NCBI GenBank assembly: GCA_002368155.1
Contig: AP018180.1
Coordinates: forward strand, 7,744,561 to 7,808,560
From: Nostoc carneum NIES-2107
Lineage (GTDB): Bacteria; Cyanobacteriota; Cyanobacteriia; Cyanobacteriales; Nostocaceae
Direction: 5' to 3'
Length of the DNA stretch: 64,000 bases
The notes under the pieces were generated by a model. That model worked only from the letters and a program-made list of their open reading frames with translations, had not been told where the DNA came from and did no database searches. Each line of letters begins with the position of its first letter. The first letter of the stretch is position 1. The translations under genes were made by a program, and so were the position numbers. Positions 56,255 through 64,000 of this stretch are shown here, piece after piece.

Positions 56255-57364
56255 GTGTTTACCATTAGAAGCAAAGTATTTATGTTGTCTGAGCGCTTTC
56301 CATCTCGAATATTAAACATTTTTCTCCGTTTTTTCCAGAACTTTCAGCACAGAAGAATTCGGATTTTTTCTTTACTGTTTGCAATTGGGCTTGGTTTAGT
56401 TTTATTTGTGTCTGCTTGTTCTTCCAGCACAACGCAGCAAGCCACAACAACACCCACAGAACAGGCAACATCAACACCTAATCAGAGTCCAGCAGTTAGC
56501 AGTAATACCGTTAGAATCGGATTTCAGAAAGCGGGAACTATTTTAAGCGCATTGAAAACCAGAGGCGATTTAGAAAAAGCTTTGGCGGCTTCTGGCGCTT
56601 CTGTTACCTGGAGTGAATTTCCATCAGGCCCACCAATGTTAGAAGCTATCAACTCCGGTAGTATAGACTTCGGCTATACAGGAGAATCACCACCAATATT
56701 TGCCCAAGCCGCAGGTACACCTTTAGTTTATGTAGCTTACGATCCTTGGAGTACAAAGGCTGAAGCTATCCTTGTCCACAAAGATTCCCCAATTAAAACA
56801 GTGGCGGATCTCAAAGGTAAAAAAGTGGCTTTCGCCAAAGGTTCCAACACGAACTACCTAGTAGTAAAAGCCCTAGAAAAAGCAGGACTCCAATATACTG
56901 ACATCCAAGCAGTTACCCTCCAACCTGCTGATGGACGTGCGGCATTTGAAGGTAAAAACGTTGATGCTTGGGCAATTTGGGACCCTTACTTAGCTTTAGC
57001 AGAAAAAGCTACAGGCGCACGCACTTTAACCGACGCAACCGGATTAGCGCCGAATCGTGGTTATTATTTGGCTGCTAAATCTTTTGTAGATGCTCATGCT
57101 GATACTTTGAAAATAGTTTTAGATGAAGTGAAAAAGACTAGCGACTGGGCCAAGAATAATCCTAGTGAAGTGGCTAAATTTCTCTCGCCTACATTGGGTA
57201 TTGATGCAGATGTTTTAGAGGTAGCAGAAAAGCGGCGTGATTATGGTGTGCTGACAATTACCGATGAAGTAATTGCAAAACAGCAAGAGATTGCTGATGC
57301 ATTCTACAAAATCAAACTTATACCGAAGCAAATTAATGTTAAAGACATAGTTTGGCGTAATTAG
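56255..57364 (+). CDS. Sulfonate-type substrate-binding lipoprotein (SsuA-like 4)
   Basis: 369 residues from GTG 56255, or 360 from ATG 56282. A basic N-terminus precedes the membrane segment and the lipobox FVSAC (C55). Pattern: VRIGFQKAGTILSALK, NSGSIDFGYTGESPPIFAQ, DLKGKKVAFAKGSNTNY. Closely like SsuA-like 2 and 3. The dyad operator is just upstream. A 150-bp heptamer-rich spacer separates it from the flavoprotein, with which it may be cotranscribed. Confidence 0.88.
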   Translation: MFTIRSKVFMLSERFPSRILNIFLRFFQNFQHRRIRIFSLLFAIGLGLVLFVSACSSSTTQQATTTPTEQATSTPNQSPAVSSNTVRIGFQKAGTILSALKTRGDLEKALAASGASVTWSEFPSGPPMLEAINSGSIDFGYTGESPPIFAQAAGTPLVYVAYDPWSTKAEAILVHKDSPIKTVADLKGKKVAFAKGSNTNYLVVKALEKAGLQYTDIQAVTLQPADGRAAFEGKNVDAWAIWDPYLALAEKATGARTLTDATGLAPNRGYYLAAKSFVDAHADTLKIVLDEVKKTSDWAKNNPSEVAKFLSPTLGIDADVLEVAEKRRDYGVLTITDEVIAKQQEIADAFYKIKLIPKQINVKDIVWRN

Positions 57365-57434
57365 GCAATGGGGGGATGGGTAATTGGTAATTGGTAATGG
57401 GTAATTGGTAATGGAAATTTATCTCATTGTTCCT

Positions 57435-57492
57435 CAATCCCCCAGTCCCTAATCCCTAATCCCCAGTCCCCAATCCCCAGTCCCCAATCCCC
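57435..57492. repeat. Heptamer tandem repeat (CCCCAGT/CCCCAAT)
   Basis: Eight or so heptamers in the spacer before the flavoprotein gene, preceded by a GGTAATT repeat run (57378-57410). Same type as 34128 and 45152. Confidence 0.9.
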
Positions 57493-57513
57493 ATTCTCAA
57501 CTCAGGTGCTTAT

Positions 57514-59226
57514 ATGGAAATAACTAACCAATTAATAAAAACCGATGTACTAGTGATTGGCGGTGGTACGGCGGGGACGATGGCGGGAATTAAGGCGAAA
57601 CAGGCTAATCCGGCAGCAGATGTGCTGATTTTGGAGAAGGCTAATATTCGCCGGAGTGGTGCGATCGCAATGGGAATGGATGGCGTAAATACAGCCGTTA
57701 TTCCTGGATACTCAACACCAGAACAGTATGTCCGCGAAGTCACCATTGCTAATGATGGGATTCTCCATCAAAAAGCTGTTTATCAAACCGCCTTGCTAGG
57801 CTATGAAACTATTCAAGAACTAGAAAGTTGGGGCGTGAAGTTCCAAAAAGACCCCCAAGGCAATTACGATGTTAAGCAAGTGCATCGGGTAGGCAAATAT
57901 GTATTGCCAATGCCAGAAGGTAAAGATTTAAAAACGATTCTGACGCGACAGGTTAAGCGCCATAAAGTCAATGTTACCAACCGCGTCATGGCGACGAGGG
58001 TTTTGGTAAGAGAAGGAAGGGCGATCGGTGCGGTTGGGTTTGATGTACGTGGTGGGGATTTTGTTGTCATCCAAGCCAAAGCCGTCATTCTTTGCACTGG
58101 TGCTTGCGGAAGGTTGGGATTACCTGCATCAGGCTATCTCTACGGAACTTACGAAAACCCCACGAATGCAGGTGATGGTTACTCAATGGCTTACCATGCA
58201 GGTGCAGAGTTGAGTAATATTGAATGTTTCCAAATTAACCCGTTAATTAAAGACTACAACGGCCCGGCTTGCGCTTATGTTGCTGGGCCTTTTGGTGCAT
58301 ATACCGCCAACGCCGAAGGAAACCGCTTCATTAATTGTGATTATTGGAGCGGGCAAATGATGTTAGAAATTTGGAAAGAATTGAACTCTGGTAAAGGGCC
58401 AATTCAATTGAAAATGACGCATTTAGATGAAGACACAATTTCTGAAATTGAGTCTATTTTATGGTCAAATGAAAGACCAAGCCGAGAAAGATTTCATGAA
58501 GGTAGAGGCGAAAATTATCGCACTCATGGAATTGAGATGAATATCTCAGAAATCGGGTTGTGTAGCGGGCATAGTGCTTCTGGTGTGTGGGTGAATGAAA
58601 AAGCAGAAACCACAGTACCTGGATTGTATGCAGCCGGAGATATGGCGAGTGTTCCTCATAACTATATGATTGGAGCTTTTGTATTTGGTCGTTTGGCAGG
58701 AACTCATGCAATTGATTACATCAAAGATTTGGAACATTTAGAACCTGATGCTGAATTTTTAGATGCAGAAAAAGCGAGAATTTATGCACCATTAAATCAA
58801 CCAAATGGCATTCCCCATACTCAGGTTGAATATAAGCTACGGCGACTAGTAAATGATTATTTACAACCACCAAAATCAAATTACAAAATGGAAATTGGGC
58901 TGAATAGTTTTGTCCGTTATCATGATGCTCTAGCTCAAATGGGAGCGCGCGATCCACATGAATTGATGCGCTGTATGGAAGTGCATTTTATTAGAGATTG
59001 TGCAGAGATGGCTGCAAGAGCATCAATATATCGTCGCGAAAGCCGTTGGGGGCTTTATCACTATCACTTAGATTTCCCTGAGAAGAATAATCAAGAGTGG
59101 TTTTGCCATGTGAATTTGAATAAGAATAAAGCTAGGGAAATGGTGTTATTTAAGCGTGCTGTTGAACCTTATGTTGTGGATGTGGATTTAGGCAGAGAAG
59201 TTTATGATGTGGCGGTGAAATCATGA
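57514..59226 (+). CDS. Fumarate-reductase/AprA-like FAD flavoprotein
   Basis: 570 residues. FAD motif DVLVIGGGTAGTMAG (12-26), then the flavoprotein pattern of the SdhA/AprA family (RSGAIAMGMDGVN, TGACGRLGLPASGY, GLYAAGDMA). The separate 4Fe-4S ferredoxin at 60760, 1.5 kb away, is AprB-like, so the pair resembles adenylylsulfate reductase or a related sulfur-oxidising flavoenzyme. A true APS reductase is not claimed; AprA's catalytic site cannot be verified by eye. Confidence 0.82.
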   Translation: MEITNQLIKTDVLVIGGGTAGTMAGIKAKQANPAADVLILEKANIRRSGAIAMGMDGVNTAVIPGYSTPEQYVREVTIANDGILHQKAVYQTALLGYETIQELESWGVKFQKDPQGNYDVKQVHRVGKYVLPMPEGKDLKTILTRQVKRHKVNVTNRVMATRVLVREGRAIGAVGFDVRGGDFVVIQAKAVILCTGACGRLGLPASGYLYGTYENPTNAGDGYSMAYHAGAELSNIECFQINPLIKDYNGPACAYVAGPFGAYTANAEGNRFINCDYWSGQMMLEIWKELNSGKGPIQLKMTHLDEDTISEIESILWSNERPSRERFHEGRGENYRTHGIEMNISEIGLCSGHSASGVWVNEKAETTVPGLYAAGDMASVPHNYMIGAFVFGRLAGTHAIDYIKDLEHLEPDAEFLDAEKARIYAPLNQPNGIPHTQVEYKLRRLVNDYLQPPKSNYKMEIGLNSFVRYHDALAQMGARDPHELMRCMEVHFIRDCAEMAARASIYRRESRWGLYHYHLDFPEKNNQEWFCHVNLNKNKAREMVLFKRAVEPYVVDVDLGREVYDVAVKS

Positions 59227-59278
59227 ATAATTTACAGAAAATAAATGCTGAGTTACACCGATACAAAATTTACTACTA

Positions 59279-59733
59279 ATGACTGAAGATAAAATCCAAA
59301 TTAGATTGGCTAAAGATAAAGATGCAGAGCGAATTGCAATTCTTTGTGAGCAGTTGGAATATTCTACTACGCTGCAGCAAATCGAGCAACGCCTTGTGAA
59401 AATTCAAGATAATAAAAGTCACGTTGTTTATGTTGCTCTACTTTAGCAAATGATTATGTGGTAGGTTGGGCACACGCTCATACTTCTGATTTGCTAATTA
59501 TTCCCACTCAAGCCTTACTTTTTGGTTTAGTTGTGGATGCAGATTATCGTTATGCCGGAATTGGTCGTACATTAATGCAATATATTGAGGAGTGGGCTGG
59601 TCTATTTGGATGCGAGGGAATTATTGTACGTTCTAATATTAAACGCACAGAGGCTCATATTTTTTATCAAAAAATTGGTTACATAAATACAAAACAGCAG
59701 ATGACATTTTATAAGAAAATTGCTTCAGAGTAG
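59279..59733 (+). pseudogene. GNAT acetyltransferase with a -1 frameshift
   Basis: The first frame (MTEDKIQIRLAKDKDAERIA ... HVVYVALL) stops at 59444. The second starts near 59443 and continues (LANDYVVGWAHAHTSDLL ... DYRYAGIGRTLMQYIE) to 59733. Joining them across a missing base at 59441-59443 yields a complete GNAT of about 150 residues with the acetyl-CoA loop (RYAGIGRTL). Either a real pseudogene or a sequencing error; the short TTT run makes an error possible. Confidence 0.8.
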
Positions 59734-59882
59734 TTTAGGCTGAATATAATAAAAATATGCCGCAATTTTTATGTATATAAAATATAAGCTTTGAAACCTA
59801 AATTATCGTAATGGCGCAACAATTTTATTGCCAATTTTCCTGATTACCTAAGTTAATTAACCTCAAAAAATCCGGTGTGCAA

Positions 59883-60665
59883 ATGCCTCTTTATGATTCT
59901 ATTGGCAAACAATATACAACAACTCGCATCCCTGACTATCGAATTGTCCAAAAGATAATCGACTTACTCAATTTACCACCAGGTAGCCTGATTGCTGATA
60001 TTGGCGCAGGGACTGGTGGCTACTCAAAAGCGCTAGCTAATCGAGGATTTTCTGTTTATGCAGTTGAACCATCATCGGTAATGCGTAAACAAGCATCAGA
60101 ACATCCACAAGTGCAATGGTTTAATGGCTATGCAGAAGCTTTACCTTTAGCCGATAAATCTGTTAATGCAGCCATCAGTATTTTGACAATTCATCATTTT
60201 TCGGATTTGGCGAAGTCTTTTCAAGAAATGCACCGTATTATTAAAGATGGGGAAATCTTATTGTTCACTTTTGATAATAGATTTCCTCAAAAAATCTGGT
60301 TGTATGATTATTTTCCTTCGTTGTGGGAAGAGTCACTAAAATTTATCCCAATTAATGAAATTACAAGTTTAATTGAGAAAAATACTCACAGGAGTGTAGA
60401 AGTAATACCTTTTATTTTACCCTACGATTTATCGGATTTATTTGCAGCAGCAGCTTGGAGGCGGCCTGAGTTGTATCTTCAGCCAGAAGTGCGTGCAGGA
60501 ATATCTGCTTTTGCTTTTTCTAATCCCACTTTGATTGCATCTGGTGTTACATCTCTAGCAGAAGATTTAAGTAGTGGTAAATGGGATGCAAAATATGGAG
60601 ATATTCGCCAGGTAACAGAAATTGATGCTGGTTATCGATTTTTAAAAGCAACGATTGTCAACTAA
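59883..60665 (+). CDS. Class I SAM-dependent methyltransferase
   Basis: 260 residues from ATG 59883 (GTG 59877 adds two). SAM motif IADIGAGTGGYSKAL, EPSSVM and a motif IV region (VNAAISILTIHHF). Ubiquinone-biosynthesis-like UbiE fold, but substrate unknown. It lies between the GNAT remnant and the AprB-like ferredoxin, so may act on a sulfur or arsenic-type compound; that is speculative. Confidence 0.86.
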   Translation: MPLYDSIGKQYTTTRIPDYRIVQKIIDLLNLPPGSLIADIGAGTGGYSKALANRGFSVYAVEPSSVMRKQASEHPQVQWFNGYAEALPLADKSVNAAISILTIHHFSDLAKSFQEMHRIIKDGEILLFTFDNRFPQKIWLYDYFPSLWEESLKFIPINEITSLIEKNTHRSVEVIPFILPYDLSDLFAAAAWRRPELYLQPEVRAGISAFAFSNPTLIASGVTSLAEDLSSGKWDAKYGDIRQVTEIDAGYRFLKATIVN

Positions 60666-60759
60666 AAATATCATACTAAAATCTTCTGGAAATATTAATC
60701 GTTCTGTAGGGTGGGCATTGCTGATATGACTAAGATACTAACAATTACAGAGGTACCAG

Positions 60760-60987
60760 ATGGCTTTAATTAATCAAAGAGTAGATGTTCCCGTGATTGT
60801 GGATGAGTCTAAATGTTTAGAAAAATGTCGGGTTTGTATTGAAGTTTGTCCGTTGGATGTACTAGCCAAAAATCCGGAGACTGGCAAAGCATATATGAAA
60901 TATGACGAATGCTGGTTTTGCCTTCCTTGCGAAAGGGAATGTCCAACAAATGCCATTAAGGTGCAAATTCCTTTCTTATTAAGGTAA
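60760..60987 (+). CDS. AprB-like 2[4Fe-4S] ferredoxin
   Basis: 75 residues with two 4Fe-4S motifs: C19, C23, C26, C30 (CLEKCRVCIEVCP) and C51, C54, C57, C61 (CWFCLPCERECP). The second cluster motif and the end (ATxAIKVQ) resemble AprB. GAGG is upstream of the ATG. It is probably the electron partner of the flavoprotein at 57514. Confidence 0.87.
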   Translation: MALINQRVDVPVIVDESKCLEKCRVCIEVCPLDVLAKNPETGKAYMKYDECWFCLPCERECPTNAIKVQIPFLLR

Positions 60988-61119
60988 AAAGATAGTTTCA
61001 AAATAATTGGGACATCATGCCCAATTGTTAATAGTAATGCCTACCCTTCAGTATGATTAGTGCTTCACTTAACTTCAACTATAATCAAATTATGCAATTA
61101 TAGGAGTTTTATATTAAAA

Positions 61120-62283
61120 ATGTCCTTAACCCCATCTTTAACTCCGCAAGGATTTAAGACTTTTATTACTAACTTAGGTATCAAAGACTCCACCGATGAT
61201 TTTGTATTGATTAAATCTGATGTTCCCTGTGTTGCTGATGGAGTATTTACACAAAGTCTTTTTGCTGGGCCAAGTGTAACTATTAGCCGCTGCAACTTGA
61301 AAGATTTTCAAGCACAGGGAATTGTTGTGATCTCTAAAAATGCCAATGTAGCTAATGGTGCTATTGGTACGGCTGATGCACAAGAAGTTCTTCAAATTGT
61401 TGCCACTGAAACTGGCATTTCTCCAGATAATCTTGTCATAGCTTCTACAGGCGTAATTGGTAGACGTTACCCTATAGAAAAAATTCGCTCTGGATTGTTA
61501 GGAATTGGCAAGAAATTAACTACGGCTGATTTTAATTTGGCAGCACGCGGTATTATGACAACCGATACTGTAGCAAAGCTAGCAGCGCGACAAGTTGGAA
61601 ATGGCAAACTTGTAGGAATTGCCAAAGGCGTAGGAATGATTGAGCCGAATATGGCAACAATGCTAGCTTTCTTTTTTACAGATGTAGCGCTTTCTGCTGA
61701 TGTGTTGCGTGCAATTTTTTGTTCTACAGTAGACAAAACATTTAACTGTTTAAGTATTGATACAGATACTTCTACTAGTGACACTGCTATCATTTTAGCT
61801 AATGGTTTAGCAGGTGCAGTTTCTGAGTCAGAATTTGCTATTGCACTACAAGAAATAGCCCATGAATTAGTTTTGAAAATAGCGCGAGATGGCGAAGGCG
61901 CTACTAAGGTAATTGAGGTAACTGTAGATTCAGCTTTGAATTATGCACAAGCTAAAAAAGTTGCGAAAGCAATCGTCAATTCTCCTTTGGTGAAGACTGC
62001 TGTTTATGGTGCAGATCCGAATTGGGGAAGAGTAGCAATGGCTATAGGTAAATGTGAAGATGAACTGACAATAAATCCAGAAAATGTTGTGATTAGGTTT
62101 GATAATATTCAAGTCTATCCGAATGTTTTAAATGAGGATAATTTGGAAGCATTGCGACAAGTTATGTCCCAAGATAAAGTAAATATCCATGTGAGCTTGA
62201 ATATTGGCGAAGCTATTGCAACTGTTTGGGGTTGTGATTTGTCAGAAGGTTATGTAGAAATTAATGGTAAATACTCAACTTAA
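61120..62283 (+). CDS. ArgJ-family glutamate/ornithine N-acetyltransferase paralogue
   Basis: 387 residues from ATG 61120 (AGGAG about 15 bases upstream). The frame is open further to 61060, but the first 20 residues are not family-like. Self-cleavage site NMATML with nucleophile T180; SIDTDTSTSDTA and VKTAVYGADPNWGRVAMAIG are invariant family motifs. The N-terminus (VFTQSLFAGPSV) and end (GCDLSEGYVEIN) recall, from memory, the Streptomyces clavulanate-cluster OAT2 rather than the housekeeping cyanobacterial ArgJ. It could be a second ArgJ, or a paralogue with another acyl acceptor. Housekeeping ArgJ would be elsewhere. Confidence 0.87.
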   Translation: MSLTPSLTPQGFKTFITNLGIKDSTDDFVLIKSDVPCVADGVFTQSLFAGPSVTISRCNLKDFQAQGIVVISKNANVANGAIGTADAQEVLQIVATETGISPDNLVIASTGVIGRRYPIEKIRSGLLGIGKKLTTADFNLAARGIMTTDTVAKLAARQVGNGKLVGIAKGVGMIEPNMATMLAFFFTDVALSADVLRAIFCSTVDKTFNCLSIDTDTSTSDTAIILANGLAGAVSESEFAIALQEIAHELVLKIARDGEGATKVIEVTVDSALNYAQAKKVAKAIVNSPLVKTAVYGADPNWGRVAMAIGKCEDELTINPENVVIRFDNIQVYPNVLNEDNLEALRQVMSQDKVNIHVSLNIGEAIATVWGCDLSEGYVEINGKYST

Positions 62284-62297
62284 TTATTATTTTTGTA

Positions 62298-63260
62298 ATG
62301 TCAACAAATATAGATTCTGAATTAAATGAATGGTTGGAAATGTTGCGATCGCCTGATGTCAGCGATCGCTTAGTTGCGGTGAAAACCCTGCAACACTTGG
62401 GGGATGAGGCGGCTATTGATGCGCTAATTGTAGCACTGCAAGACGAAAGCACCGCCGTACAAAAAATCGCTGTCACCGCACTATGGGAAATTGCCAATCC
62501 TGTGGCTGTCCCCGCCTTATTACCATGTTTAGCTTCACCAGATGCAGAGGTTCGCAGTGAGGCGCTTTCAGCTTTAGGTGAGTTGGTATCTTCAGAAGAT
62601 TTGCTGCTGTTGCTAGATGCGTTACAGCAACCAGATATTAACCTGCAACTAAATGTGTTAATTCTGTTGCGAAAGATACATGATGCTCAGTCACTCCCGG
62701 CGGTGCTATCCTTTTTTAATTCAGAACATCCCCAGCTAAGAGAAGCGGCTGTGACTACTCTTAGCTATCTCAATCAAGTGCAGATATGCCCCCCAGCCTT
62801 ATCTTTAATCCGCGATCGCGATGAAAATGTGCGTCGTGCAGCGGCGCTGACGTTGGGGCATTTGGCAGATGCAGAGATAGTAGATTTACTTGGTAATGCA
62901 TTAACTAATGATACCGATTGGCAAGTACGGCGCAATGCTGCCAAATCTCTAGCCCTTCATGGGGATGCCAAAGTTATTCCTAATGTATTAATTGCCTTAA
63001 AAGATGCACATTGGCAGGTGAGAAAATTTGCTATCCAAGTATTACAGAAAATACCTGATGTACAGTCTTTACCTGCACTAATTGAAGCGCTAACAGATGA
63101 ATATTCAGATGTGAGAAAAGAAGCTGCGATCGCTCTGGGTAATTTGGGTAAAACTGAAGCTATCAACGCCCTACAACAAGCACTAGATGATCCTGATCGG
63201 GAAGTTAGTATTTACGCACAAAAGGCAATTCATAAAATTGGAGAGGGCACGAGAACATAA
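62298..63260 (+). CDS. HEAT-repeat (PBS-lyase-like) protein
   Basis: 320 residues built from about nine 31-residue HEAT repeats (e.g. DVRKEAAIALGNLGKTEAIN). No catalytic residues are evident. In cyanobacteria such proteins are phycobilin lyases or protein scaffolds. It lies 14 bases after the ArgJ-like gene, so may be cotranscribed. Confidence 0.85.
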   Translation: MSTNIDSELNEWLEMLRSPDVSDRLVAVKTLQHLGDEAAIDALIVALQDESTAVQKIAVTALWEIANPVAVPALLPCLASPDAEVRSEALSALGELVSSEDLLLLLDALQQPDINLQLNVLILLRKIHDAQSLPAVLSFFNSEHPQLREAAVTTLSYLNQVQICPPALSLIRDRDENVRRAAALTLGHLADAEIVDLLGNALTNDTDWQVRRNAAKSLALHGDAKVIPNVLIALKDAHWQVRKFAIQVLQKIPDVQSLPALIEALTDEYSDVRKEAAIALGNLGKTEAINALQQALDDPDREVSIYAQKAIHKIGEGTRT

Positions 63261-63273
63261 TGCGAATACAGCC

Positions 63274-63798
63274 TTATAATTCCTCTGAAGGTAAAGCAAT
63301 AAATCCAGTTTTTACACCGCGCTTGAATCCTGTTTGCTCATAAAAATGCAAAGTTTCCTCGCGTTTTGAACTGGTTAAAAGCATAACCTTATAACACTTT
63401 TGCTGCCAAGCAATATTTAAAGCATAACGTAGCACCTGTGTACCTAATCCCTGTTTTCGATAATCGGCATGAGTAACAACATTTTCAATAATGCCGTATG
63501 GTCGTGCGCCGCGTGTTAGGTTGGGAACGATCGCTAAATTACACGTCGATACCAACTTACCAGCAATGTCAGCAACAATATAAAAAATACGTGGAGCACT
63601 TAGAATCTCATCCCACATCGACTGCAACACATTATCAGCAGGTAAAGGCGCATCGTCTGGGTTCAAATGTTGATATAAACTCAGAAGTTTTGGAAGTTCA
63701 TCGCGTGCAATTAAACGAATAGTGATGGTTGTATCCGGCAAATCAGCAATATTAATTACCTGCGGTTTTGCTATAGACATGAATTGATAATTCGTCAT
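63274..63798 (-). CDS. GNAT-family N-acetyltransferase
   Basis: 174 residues from ATG 63798; ATG 63780 (MSIAKPQVINIADL) is also possible. The acetyl-CoA motif is DYRKQGLGTQVL, and IIENVVTHADY and EETLHFYEQTGFKRG are typical. Converges with the HEAT gene, with 13 bases between. Substrate not known. Confidence 0.9.
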   Translation of the reverse strand: MTNYQFMSIAKPQVINIADLPDTTITIRLIARDELPKLLSLYQHLNPDDAPLPADNVLQSMWDEILSAPRIFYIVADIAGKLVSTCNLAIVPNLTRGARPYGIIENVVTHADYRKQGLGTQVLRYALNIAWQQKCYKVMLLTSSKREETLHFYEQTGFKRGVKTGFIALPSEEL

Positions 63799-63925
63799 TA
63801 AATTAAGGTAGTGGCGTGGCAAGGCTAAAATATTGCGTTAGATTAGAAAAAATTAACCGCCGATAAACACAGATAAATGCGGATAAAATTAATCTCTAAT
63901 GCAACATTTAGGGCTTGCCACGCTA

Positions 63926-63957
63926 GTAGGGTGTGTTATGCCGTAGGCTAACGCACC
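63926..63957. repeat. Palindromic interspersed repeat (GTAGGGTG type), copy at window end
   Basis: GTAGGGTGTGTTA and TAACGCACC inverted around a short loop. Same family as 8759 and 55170. The rest of 63799-64000 holds no gene I can support. Confidence 0.8.
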
Positions 63958-64000
63958 TTGAATTTTTGGACGTGCGGTGCTTCTCTCCAGAGTTTTTGAC

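Noticed and set aside
57514-59226. True dissimilatory adenylylsulfate reductase (AprA)
   Set aside because: Only family-level similarity is visible; key AprA residues could not be verified, so only 'AprA-like' is used.

Overview
The window reads as chromosome of a filamentous, Nostoc/Anabaena-like cyanobacterium. Direct evidence: very frequent GCGATCGC (HIP1-type) octamers, CCCCAGT/CCCCAAT heptamer tracts between genes, AT-rich spacers, and protein families typical of the group (Suc_Fer-like protein, PIN toxin, IS701- and IS630-type insertion sequences). No rRNA or intact tRNA is seen. The assignment is an inference.

Layout. (1) 1-14.9 kb: the 3' end of a nonribosomal peptide cluster. It holds the end of an NRPS, a TauD-type hydroxylase with an HxE iron site, a 1445-residue NRPS (condensation-like, adenylation, carrier, thioester reductase), a broken methyltransferase, a class III aminotransferase and an MbtH protein on +. 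Facing it on - are two half-size ABC exporters and a FecB-type lipoprotein, followed by a divergent sucrase/ferredoxin-like gene. Together these suggest a siderophore whose chain is released as an aldehyde and then aminated. (2) 15-27 kb: an accessory region with an IS4-type transposase, an orphan four-repeat CRISPR array, a PIN toxin-antitoxin pair, an HNH nuclease and a small integrative element (integrase, excisionase-like protein, primase-polymerase). One element gene is split by two nested insertion sequences. Next to the integrase are two tRNA 3' halves (Phe-GAA and Gly-CCC), each starting exactly at the anticodon stem. (3) 27-63 kb: a long sulfur-scavenging region. It has four SsuA-like binding proteins, one SsuB ATPase (no SsuC permease seen), flavin monooxygenases of SsuD/SfnG and SfnB/DszC type, a ferritin-like protein, a cysteine-dioxygenase-like cupin, a class II aldolase, a complete Met transporter with two MetQ proteins, metY-metX, an FAD-oxidoreductase/persulfide-dioxygenase fusion, and an AprA-like flavoprotein with an AprB-like ferredoxin. 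An ArgJ paralogue, FosX, HEAT-repeat and pentapeptide proteins are interspersed.

How parts may work together. In the sulfur region, organosulfur compounds would be bound by the periplasmic proteins, imported, oxidatively cleaved by the flavin enzymes, and the sulfur channelled into homocysteine and methionine by MetX/MetY. A 34-bp dyad (AATCTAC-N20-GTAGATT) lies upstream of two binding-protein genes 26 kb apart, and a second shared element lies upstream of the ssuB block and the fourth binding protein. A common regulator is therefore likely.

Main candidates for follow-up: the siderophore assembly logic, the shared sulfur operators, the nested insertion and tRNA-half structure of the integrative element, the flavoprotein-persulfide dioxygenase fusion, and the ArgJ paralogue that resembles secondary-metabolism ornithine acetyltransferases.
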